Below, one piece after another: positions 1 to 4,818 of a stretch of DNA of 6,370 bases. Within the stretch, counting starts at the first letter, position 1. Every line of letters begins with the position of its first letter. The notes under the pieces are model-generated. The model searched no databases and had not been told where the DNA came from. It saw nothing but the letters and a program-made list of their open reading frames with translations. This DNA is from an uncultured Collinsella sp. (GTDB lineage Bacteria > Actinomycetota > Coriobacteriia > Coriobacteriales > Coriobacteriaceae). A program made the position numbers and the translations under genes. Where the stretch lies: positions 1 through 6,370 of the forward strand of contig CABUVF010000126.1 of the NCBI GenBank assembly GCA_902494945.1, read 5' to 3'.

Positions 1-1099
1 ACAGGGCCAGCGGCGTCGGACGATCCGTAATAAACGTCTCGGCCTCGTCTAGGCTCTCAAACGTCAGCACCGGCAAGATGGGGCCGAAAATCTCCTCCTG
101 CATCACGGCGTCATCGGGGAACACGCCGTCCAAAATCGTCGGCTCGATCTTGAGCGAAGTCTCGCGCGCGGTACCTCCAAGCACGACCTTATCGGGATCG
201 ATCAGTCCGCGCACGCGCGCAAAGTGCTTGGCGTTGACGATATGCCCGTAATCCTCGTTGTCAAGCGGATGCTCGCCAAACATACGATGGACTTCCTCCT
301 TGATGAGGCCCAGCAGCTCGTCGTGCACGCGCGCATCGACCAGCAGATAGTCGGGCGCCACACAGGTCTGCCCCACGTTGAGCCATTTGCCAAAGGCGAT
401 GCGCCGTGCCGCGACCTTCAAGTTTGCCGTCGCGTCCACGATGCAGGGGCTCTTTCCGCCCAGCTCAAGCGTCACGGGCGTAAGGTTTTTACTTGCGCGC
501 TCCATGACGAGCTTGCCGACCGGAACGCTGCCGGTAAAGAAGATCTTGTCCCAGCACTCATCGAGCAGCGCTTCGTTCTCGGCGCGCCCGCCCTCGACAA
601 CCGTCACCAGGCGCGGATCAAATGCCTCTTCGCAGATTTGCTTGAGCACCGCGCTCGATGCCGGAGCATAGGCGCTCGGTTTGATGACCACGGTATTGCC
701 CGCGGCAAGGGCGCCAGCGAGCGGCTCGAGCGTTAGCAAAAACGGATAGTTCCATGGAGCCATGATGAGCGTGACTCCGTAGGGCACGGCTTGCGTCTTG
801 CACACGCTTACGGCGTTGGCGAGGTCACACGGGCGCAGGAGCGGGCGGCTCCATCGAGCCACATGCGCAATCTGATGACGAATCTCGGAAAGCGACGTGC
901 CGATCTCGCACATATAGGCCTCGTCGTGCGACTTGCCCAAATCGGTCTTGAGCGCATGGGCGATATCAGCCTCGTGCGCCCGTACTGCATTGCGCAAACT
1001 CACGAGCGCGCGACGGCGAGCGTCGACATCAAACGTGGCGTGCGTCTTAAAGTAGGCGCGCTGATCGCCGACGATGCGCGCAATTTCCTCGGTGTTCAT
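1..1099 (-). CDS. Aldehyde dehydrogenase, class-3-like, 3' end cut by window edge
   Basis: Oxidises an aldehyde to the acid with NAD(P)+; soluble cytoplasmic enzyme. I translated 366 codons from the ATG at 1099 to the window edge; family members of this short (ALDH3/AlkH/YwdH-like) type run to about 455-460 residues, so roughly the last 90 are missing. Motifs seen: APWNYPF at 114-120 with the oxyanion-hole Asn117; VVIKPS with the cofactor-binding Lys140; FFTGS at 187-191; LELGGKSP at 211-218 with general base Glu212; GQTCVAPDY at 243-251 with catalytic Cys246; and EEIFGP at 335-340. All active-site residues are present, so the visible part is intact. The start is fixed by a strong AGGAGG five bases upstream. 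It follows the alcohol dehydrogenase gene by 8 bases, which suggests that it takes the aldehyde made there on to the acid, or the reverse pair of steps. The actual substrate cannot be told from the sequence. Confidence 0.95.
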   Translation of the reverse strand, partial: MNTEEIARIVGDQRAYFKTHATFDVDARRRALVSLRNAVRAHEADIAHALKTDLGKSHDEAYMCEIGTSLSEIRHQIAHVARWSRPLLRPCDLANAVSVCKTQAVPYGVTLIMAPWNYPFLLTLEPLAGALAAGNTVVIKPSAYAPASSAVLKQICEEAFDPRLVTVVEGGRAENEALLDECWDKIFFTGSVPVGKLVMERASKNLTPVTLELGGKSPCIVDATANLKVAARRIAFGKWLNVGQTCVAPDYLLVDARVHDELLGLIKEEVHRMFGEHPLDNEDYGHIVNAKHFARVRGLIDPDKVVLGGTARETSLKIEPTILDGVFPDDAVMQEEIFGPILPVLTFESLDEAETFITDRPTPLAL

Positions 1100-1103
1100 G
1101 AGC

Positions 1104-1109
1104 CCTCCT
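1104..1109 (-). promoter_or_regulatory. Ribosome-binding site overlapping the upstream stop codon
   Basis: On the minus strand AGGAGG lies 4 bases before the ATG of the aldehyde dehydrogenase and shares two bases with the TAG stop (1108-1110) of the alcohol dehydrogenase. A full-consensus Shine-Dalgarno at a gene junction this tight implies translational coupling or re-initiation by terminating ribosomes, and it decides the start at 1099. Confidence 0.85.
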
Positions 1110-2328
1110 AGTTCTCGTCCTCAAACATACCACCCGCAACGACCTCGTACATATGCTCGAGCTCCAAACGGTCCATTAAAAGCGGAACGGGGTACAGGGG
1201 ATTGGCCTCGGCATCGGCATGCGTCGCCATCTCAGGAATGTCGGAGCGGCGAATGCCCGTCACATATTTGGGTATGCCCAAGGCGGCGTTCATGCGGTCG
1301 ACCCAATCGATAAAGGCCTCAGCAGCCACGTTGTCCAGCGCATTAGCCGGCGCAATGCCGGCCATGCGGGCGAGATCGGCGAGCTTGGGAGCAGCAGCTT
1401 CGCCATAGGCGCGAAGCATGTGCGGCAGGATGATCGCGTTGGCCAAACCGTGTGGAATTCCGTATCGGCCGCCCAGACTGTGCGCGATGGCATGCACATA
1501 TCCAACATAGGAGCGCGTAAAGGCAACACCCGCCTTATACGCCGCCGAAAGCATATTGCGGCGCGCACGCATGTTACCGCCATGCTCATAGGCCTCCAGC
1601 AAATTGTCGTGGATGAGCTGAACCGCCTGACGCGCCATCTTGCGCGTGTAGGACGTGGTGCTACGGCCGATAAAGGCCTCGACAGCATGCGTCAGGGCAT
1701 CCATACCCGTCTGCCCCGTAATGGACGCCGGCAACCCACGCGTAAACTCGGGGTCGTGCACCGCAAAACGTGGGATGAGTACAAAGTCGTTAATGGGGTA
1801 CTTGTAATGCGTCTCGTCATCGGTAATTACCGCCGCAAGCGTGACCTCGCTTCCCGTGCCTGCCGTGGTGGGAACGGCGATGAGCAGCGGCAGACGACGA
1901 TGAATGCGCAACAGGCCGCGCATCTTGTTGATGGGCTTGCCTGGCTGCGCGATGCGTGCTCCCACGCCCTTGGCACAGTCCATGGCCGAGCCACCGCCAA
2001 AGCCGATAATGGCCTGGCAGGCGCTCTCTCGATACAGGGACGCCGCTTCTTCCACGTTTGAAACCGTGGGGTTCGCTGACGTTTTGGCATAGACCGCAGC
2101 GCTAATTCCCTTGGACGCGAGCGCTGTCTCGAGTGGTGCCGTGAGCCCCAGACGGGCAATGCCGGGATCCGTCACGATAAGAACATGCTGTATTGAACGC
2201 TTTTGAAGCACTGCGGGCACTTCCTCAGCGTGCTCTAAAATGCGTGGCTCGGTATAGGGCAGCACCGGCAATGCGATGCGAAAAACCGTTTGATACGTTC
2301 GGCACCAGGCGCGGCGGGCTAGATGCAT
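1108..2328 (-). CDS. Iron-containing alcohol dehydrogenase (group III)
   Basis: NAD(P)H-dependent interconversion of an alcohol and an aldehyde, cytoplasmic. The 406-aa protein has the usual length for the family plus a short N-terminal lead (MHLARRAWCRTYQ) seen in one anaerobe subgroup. Visible motifs: GGGSAMDCAKG at 111-121 (dinucleotide-binding loop), PTTAGTGSEVT at 153-163, then the metal site: Asp210 and His214 in GMDALTHA, His279 in GYVHAIAH and His293 in GIPHG. His283 matches the catalytic/cofactor His of FucO-type enzymes. Every ligand is present, so the enzyme should be active with Fe(II) or Zn(II). The start ATG at 2328 has AAGGAG 8 bases upstream (2337-2342). It is first in a two-gene operon with the aldehyde dehydrogenase and is divergent from the rubrerythrin gene. 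Substrate unknown; propanediol, butanol or ethanol type activity are all possible in this family. Confidence 0.95.
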   Translation of the reverse strand: MHLARRAWCRTYQTVFRIALPVLPYTEPRILEHAEEVPAVLQKRSIQHVLIVTDPGIARLGLTAPLETALASKGISAAVYAKTSANPTVSNVEEAASLYRESACQAIIGFGGGSAMDCAKGVGARIAQPGKPINKMRGLLRIHRRLPLLIAVPTTAGTGSEVTLAAVITDDETHYKYPINDFVLIPRFAVHDPEFTRGLPASITGQTGMDALTHAVEAFIGRSTTSYTRKMARQAVQLIHDNLLEAYEHGGNMRARRNMLSAAYKAGVAFTRSYVGYVHAIAHSLGGRYGIPHGLANAIILPHMLRAYGEAAAPKLADLARMAGIAPANALDNVAAEAFIDWVDRMNAALGIPKYVTGIRRSDIPEMATHADAEANPLYPVPLLMDRLELEHMYEVVAGGMFEDEN

Positions 2329-2346
2329 AAAGGAAGCTCCTTCATT

Positions 2347-2362
2347 TGTTGATTAGTCAACA
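2347..2362. promoter_or_regulatory. Operator-like palindrome upstream of the dehydrogenase operon
   Basis: TGTTGATTAGTCAACA is an inverted repeat matching in 7 of 8 positions per arm. It lies directly upstream of the alcohol dehydrogenase ribosome-binding site, hence within the likely 5' leader or early transcribed region. Short palindromes of the form TTGAnnnnTCAA are bound by several dimeric wHTH repressors, for example in the MarR family. Which regulator binds is not visible; none is encoded next to it in this window. Confidence 0.55.
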
Positions 2363-2392
2363 TTTGCTCGACCGATTGTACTCATCGGCGTC

Positions 2393-2420
2393 CGTATATG
2401 GCTTGCCAATCGTTAATCAA
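2393..2420 (-). promoter_or_regulatory. Weak candidate promoter for the dehydrogenase operon
   Basis: On the minus strand TTGATT (2420-2415) and TATACG (2398-2393) are 16 bases apart, each matching 4 of 6 consensus bases. An alternative -10, TACAAT at 2380-2375, is better but has no -35 at the right distance. Neither is strong, which would fit a promoter needing an activator or one tuned by the flanking operator-like sites. Confidence 0.25.
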
Positions 2421-2426
2421 TCAACA
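2411..2426. promoter_or_regulatory. Second, degenerate operator-like site
   Basis: CGTTAATCAATCAACA matches the reverse complement of the palindrome at 2347-2362 in 12 of 16 positions. The centre-to-centre distance is 64 bp, about six helical turns, so two dimers would face the same side of the DNA. It sits at or just upstream of the candidate dehydrogenase promoter and about 50 bp upstream of the rubrerythrin -35, so it could serve either gene. Confidence 0.4.
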
Positions 2427-2472
2427 TCTTCACATGCTTAAATTGTTTTATTAAAAATCATTCCTAATAGGC

Positions 2473-2500
2473 TTCACATTTGGTTGCATTTATGGATAAT
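2473..2500 (+). promoter_or_regulatory. Candidate sigma-70 promoter for rubrerythrin
   Basis: TTCACA (2473-2478) and GATAAT (2495-2500) are separated by 16 bases, each one mismatch from consensus, within an AT-rich stretch that begins near 2440. Transcription would start near 2507, leaving a leader of about 78 nt before the ATG at 2585. Confidence 0.55.
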
Positions 2501-2518
2501 AGAACCCGTCAAGACGCA

Positions 2519-2549
2519 CGTCCGGAGAGGGCCCTTACGGGACCGGACG
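2519..2549 (+). promoter_or_regulatory. Hairpin in the rubrerythrin 5' leader
   Basis: CGTCCGG (2519-2525) pairs perfectly with CCGGACG (2543-2549), and an inner CCC-TTAC-GGG (2532-2541) can stack on it. No T-run follows, so it is not an ordinary intrinsic terminator. It may protect the 5' end of an abundant mRNA; a regulatory function is inference. Confidence 0.5.
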
Positions 2550-2564
2550 AGCGCACCATCGCCA

Positions 2565-2581
2565 TCGATCGAAAGGATCGA
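2565..2581 (+). promoter_or_regulatory. Small hairpin enclosing the rubrerythrin ribosome-binding site
   Basis: TCGATC (2565-2570), loop GAAAG, GATCGA (2576-2581). The Shine-Dalgarno AAAGGA (2572-2577), 7 bases before the ATG at 2585, lies in the loop and the first bases of the 3' arm. The stem is short (6 bp), so it may open easily; partial masking of the site is possible. The Shine-Dalgarno fixes the start at 2585 rather than the upstream in-frame TTG at 2480, which lies before the likely transcription start. Confidence 0.45.
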
Positions 2582-2584
2582 ATC

Positions 2585-3145
2585 ATGAAGTTTGTTTGCC
2601 CCGTTTGCGGTTATGTGGAAGAGTTCGACGGCGACCAGCTGCCCGAGGACTTCAAGTGCCCCCAGTGCGGCGTTCCCGGTTCTCGTTTCCTGAAGCAGGA
2701 GGAGGGCCAGCTCGAGTGGGCTGCCGAGCACGTCGTGGGCGTCGCCAAGATGGAGGGCGTCTCCGAGGACATCGTTGCTGACCTGCGCGCCAACTTTGAG
2801 GGCGAGTGCTCCGAGGTCGGTATGTACCTGGCCATGGCTCGCGTCGCTCATCGCGAGGGCTATCCCGAGATCGGCCTGTACTGGGAGAAGGCTGCCCACG
2901 AGGAGGCAGAGCATGCCGCCAAGTTCGCTGAGCTCCTGGGCGAGGTCGTGACCGACTCCACCAAGAAGAACCTCGAAATGCGCGTTGAAGCCGAGAATGG
3001 CGCCACCGCCGGCAAGACCGATCTTGCCAAGCGTGCCAAGGCCGCTGGTCTCGATGCCATCCACGACACCGTGCACGAGATGGCTCGCGACGAAGCTCGC
3101 CACGGCAAGGCTTTCGCTGGCCTGCTTAAGCGCTACTTTGGCTAA
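2585..3145 (+). CDS. rbr: Rubrerythrin with N-terminal rubredoxin-like domain (reverse rubrerythrin / NADH peroxidase type)
   Basis: Diiron peroxidase that reduces H2O2 to water in the cytoplasm of anaerobes, taking electrons through its own rubredoxin-like iron site from NAD(P)H-linked donors. The 186-aa protein opens with CPVCG (Cys5, Cys8) and CPQCG (Cys25, Cys28), a complete Fe(Cys)4 site, followed by a ferritin-like four-helix domain from about 60 to 186. Likely diiron ligands: Glu74 (EGECSE), Glu107 and His110 (EEAEH), Glu135 or Glu137 (MRVEAE), Glu170 and His173 (DEARH). The domain order, rubredoxin first, is the reverse of classical rubrerythrin and is typical of Clostridia and Coriobacteria proteins often annotated NADH peroxidase. 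Codons are strongly biased to GCC, GAG, CTG, CGC and GTC, suggesting high expression. It has its own promoter and terminator, so it is monocistronic. It is divergent from the dehydrogenase operon; a functional link to it is not shown. Confidence 0.95.
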   Translation: MKFVCPVCGYVEEFDGDQLPEDFKCPQCGVPGSRFLKQEEGQLEWAAEHVVGVAKMEGVSEDIVADLRANFEGECSEVGMYLAMARVAHREGYPEIGLYWEKAAHEEAEHAAKFAELLGEVVTDSTKKNLEMRVEAENGATAGKTDLAKRAKAAGLDAIHDTVHEMARDEARHGKAFAGLLKRYFG

Positions 3146-3157
3146 GCCAATCGCCTG

Positions 3158-3170
3158 AGAGATAATCTCT
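3158..3170. repeat. 13-bp palindrome after the rubrerythrin stop
   Basis: AGAGATAATCTCT is a perfect palindrome about a central A, 12 bases past the stop codon and just ahead of the terminator. As RNA it would give a 5-bp stem with a 3-nt loop, perhaps a 3'-end stabilising hairpin. No known site is recognised. Confidence 0.35.
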
Positions 3171-3178
3171 AGCTCGAT

Positions 3179-3210
3179 AAGGCCCGGACCGCAAGATCCG
3201 GGCCTTTTTC
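3179..3210 (+). terminator. Intrinsic terminator of the rubrerythrin gene
   Basis: GGCCCGGA (3181-3188), loop of 8, TCCGGGCC (3197-3204), then TTTTT. The stem extends to 10 bp by pairing the preceding AA with the first T's. Strong GC-rich stem plus T-run, 33 bases after the stop codon. Confidence 0.92.
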
Positions 3211-3278
3211 GTGTCTAGCGAACCAGTTAACGTCCCAAAAAAAGGACCACCTTCGGCATCGGCTTCGCGTCAAAAACT

Positions 3279-3397
3279 AAGTGAGTAGACTTTTTTGAAC
3301 TTGCCGAGCAGGCCATCCATATCACTTTATAAAGCCGCAGGTAAATGCCTTGTTACAAAACGGCCTGGTCACCAAAGTGCCAAAAGCCTACTCACTT
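3279..3397. mobile_element. MITE-like element, copy 1
   Basis: A 119-bp repeat with terminal inverted repeats: AAGTGAGTAGACTTTT at the left and AAAAGCCTACTCACTT at the right (15 of 16 match). It is flanked by T on the left and A on the right, so if the ends are trimmed by one base it has TA on both sides, as expected of a TA-target-site duplication. About 99 of 119 positions are identical to copy 2 at 4700-4818 in the same orientation, with no gaps. A nested CAGGCC/GGCCTG pair (3309-3314, 3362-3367) adds to the symmetry. No transposase or conserved reading frame is present, so it is non-autonomous. Its right end forms the last codons and stop of the nuclease-like gene. An alternative is a dispersed intergenic palindrome family rather than a transposon derivative. 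Confidence 0.8.
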
Positions 3398-4515
3398 AGA
3401 ACCGCAGCCGTCCACGATCGAGCTGTTTTGCGTCTAACGGGCATCTTTCCGTCAATTACTCCCAATTTTGTCCAGTCAACGAACAGTTCAGACCGGAGTA
3501 ATGTCTCAGCCCTTTGCTCATCTGAGCTTTTATCACGATATTCAGCATCGAGCATCCTGCATACGGCCTTAACGATCGCGTGGAATCTACCCTCATCGGA
3601 TATCTGTCTGTGCGTCAGGAAAAGTACATCGTAGCCCATGGCCTGAAGGGCCGTCATGCGGTCAGCGTCACGCAAGCCATCCCCTGTGCGTCCGTGCGAG
3701 GCCTTTCCCTGACATTCAATGGCCACCTGTCGCCTGCCGTCCGGCGAAGAAAGAAGTAGGTCGATATATACACGGGACTTTCCCACAATCGCTCGAGCAC
3801 TTGTGCTTAGCATCACTTCAACATTAAGCTCTATGCCGCAAAAACCTTCGCCTCCCAGGGATCGCGGCAGTGCAAGTAGCAAATACGCCTCGACCTCAAA
3901 AGGCGACGCGGCACCCAATGGAACGAGTTGCGATACCGCTATAAATCTATTGCCGTAACGCATCCCGCAAACATCTGAACAAAAACGGTCAAGGTCTCCG
4001 CCCAAAACCAAAGCGTCTCGACGCCATAAATTTGAGGCGGTGCCGTCCTCGGACGGGCAGCGCACCCAACCGAACGTTGTCGAAATCGCGCCCGAATCAA
4101 TTGCACGCGAAAGCTCCGCCTCAAGTGCCGCCGGCAGGGCGCACACCGCAAACAAGCCACACACCTCCGCCAATACCAAAAGAAGCTGAAGATCCGTCAG
4201 ATGCCGCAACATGATGAATGCCGTCAGTAGAGGAGACGTAATCAAAAACCCATGCTCCGTTTCCAGCACGGATTCCCTGGGGAGCTCACCAAGAAACAGC
4301 CGCTGCCTAATGCTGGCAGGACAAGTCCGTTTGTCTCTCGTCCGAACCAATGTATACAACGGAAAACCGAGCGCGACCGCAGCCGTCGGGTTGCGGGCGA
4401 GATCATATCGCTGCCGGTCTTCTTCCGGTCGTGGAAGCGGCGGACACAAAGCGCGGACTTGAGGAGGCAAACGCCAGTACCTAAAAGCTGATATGTCACA
4501 AAGTAGATCCTTCAT
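3388..4515 (-). CDS. AbiEi-like / PD-(D/E)XK nuclease-like protein (DUF559/Vsr-like C-terminus)
   Basis: Function not established; no close homologue recognised by name. The N-terminal ~130 residues have the feel of AbiEi-type proteins: a short opening helix (SAFRYWRLPP, 9-18), an arginine-rich strand region (54-77), then GFLITSPLLTAFIMLRHL (89-106), matching the TP/SPxxTxxDL segment after which an all-helical part follows. The C-terminal half (about 205-325) matches a DUF559/Vsr-like PD-(D/E)XK fold: FEVEAYLLLALP (206-217), YIDLLLS with Asp252, AIECQGKASH (265-274) with Glu267 and Lys271, an RDADR stretch (282-286) and YDVLFLTHRQI (295-305). A soluble DNA-cutting or DNA-binding role, possibly defence-like, is inference. 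I chose ATG at 4515 (375 aa); a GTG two codons upstream (4521) is also possible, and neither has a clear Shine-Dalgarno. The last codons (CTA AGT GAG TAG) lie in the repeat at 3279-3397. The gene sits between two copies of that repeat. Confidence 0.7.
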   Translation of the reverse strand: MKDLLCDISAFRYWRLPPQVRALCPPLPRPEEDRQRYDLARNPTAAVALGFPLYTLVRTRDKRTCPASIRQRLFLGELPRESVLETEHGFLITSPLLTAFIMLRHLTDLQLLLVLAEVCGLFAVCALPAALEAELSRAIDSGAISTTFGWVRCPSEDGTASNLWRRDALVLGGDLDRFCSDVCGMRYGNRFIAVSQLVPLGAASPFEVEAYLLLALPRSLGGEGFCGIELNVEVMLSTSARAIVGKSRVYIDLLLSSPDGRRQVAIECQGKASHGRTGDGLRDADRMTALQAMGYDVLFLTHRQISDEGRFHAIVKAVCRMLDAEYRDKSSDEQRAETLLRSELFVDWTKLGVIDGKMPVRRKTARSWTAAVLSE

Positions 4516-4598
4516 AGGCACAGGAAAACACGAATTTCAACCCAGTCAGTCACGCATTGGCGCGAACGCACCAAAAATGGCGCCGAACGGACTGCCAA

Positions 4599-4664
4599 GT
4601 TTTCAACAGCCCTCCCCAACTGGCCAAAAGCTTGCCGAGAGCTGGACGAAGCCCTGTTGAAAAC
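4599..4664. repeat. Inverted repeat upstream of the nuclease-like gene
   Basis: GTTTTCAACAG (4599-4609) and CTGTTGAAAAC (4654-4664) are perfect 11-bp inverted repeats around a 44-bp centre. They sit in the 184-bp gap between the nuclease-like gene and repeat copy 2. The neighbouring stretch 4558-4597 also holds a near-repeated motif (GGCGCGAACG and GGCGCCGAACGG). No promoter or ribosome-binding site stands out in the gap. It could be an operator, the ends of a small second element, or an RNA stem. Confidence 0.5.
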
Positions 4665-4699
4665 CCCATTTTTTTTCTCATGCAGGAGCTTTGCGCGGC

Positions 4700-4818
4700 A
4701 AGTGAGTAGACTTTTTTGAACATCCCGAGCAGGCCGGTCATCCTGCTTTTCAAAACCGCAGGTAGATAGCTTGTTACAAAACTGTCTGGTCGCCAAAGTG
4801 CTAAAAGTCTACTCACTT
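4700..4818. mobile_element. MITE-like element, copy 2
   Basis: Second 119-bp copy, same orientation as 3279-3397, with perfect 16-bp terminal inverted repeats (AAGTGAGTAGACTTTT / AAAAGTCTACTCACTT). The first 22 bases are identical in both copies, and blocks such as CGAGCAGGCC, CCGCAGG, CTTGTTACAAAAC and CCAAAGTGC are kept; divergence is concentrated in the centre (about 4735-4755). The right flank reads TA as in copy 1, the left flank CA. Its right end supplies the final AAG TGA codons of the MocR gene. One frame is open through this copy on the minus strand but not through copy 1, so it is not coding. Confidence 0.82.

Noticed and set aside
224..736. Plus-strand 170-codon open frame
   Set aside because: It is antisense to the well-supported aldehyde dehydrogenase; the composition reflects the GC-rich codons of the true gene.
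1219..2061. Plus-strand 280-codon open frame
   Set aside because: Fully antisense to the alcohol dehydrogenase, whose motifs are complete; no recognisable protein features in the antisense frame.
2474..3103. Minus-strand 209-codon open frame opposite rubrerythrin
   Set aside because: Leucine/glycine-rich antisense shadow of a highly biased gene; no independent start signal.
3237..3251. Possible minus-strand terminator (T7 run after GGTGGTCC) beyond repeat copy 1
   Set aside because: I could find no convincing GC-rich stem before the T-run; only a 4-bp GTCC/GGAC pair around it.
3295..3333. Outward promoter inside repeat copy 1 (TTGAAC or TTGCCG with TATAAA)
   Set aside because: Spacing is more than 20 bases, and the TATAAA is not kept in copy 2.
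4600..4664. TTTTCAACA / TGTTGAAAA as DnaA boxes
   Set aside because: Two mismatches from TTATCCACA in each, only one pair, and no origin-type genes nearby.
4550..4816. Minus-strand open frame running through repeat copy 2 (88 codons, GTG start)
   Set aside because: The equivalent frame in copy 1 is stopped early, there is no Shine-Dalgarno, and the frame is just what remains open across the repeat.
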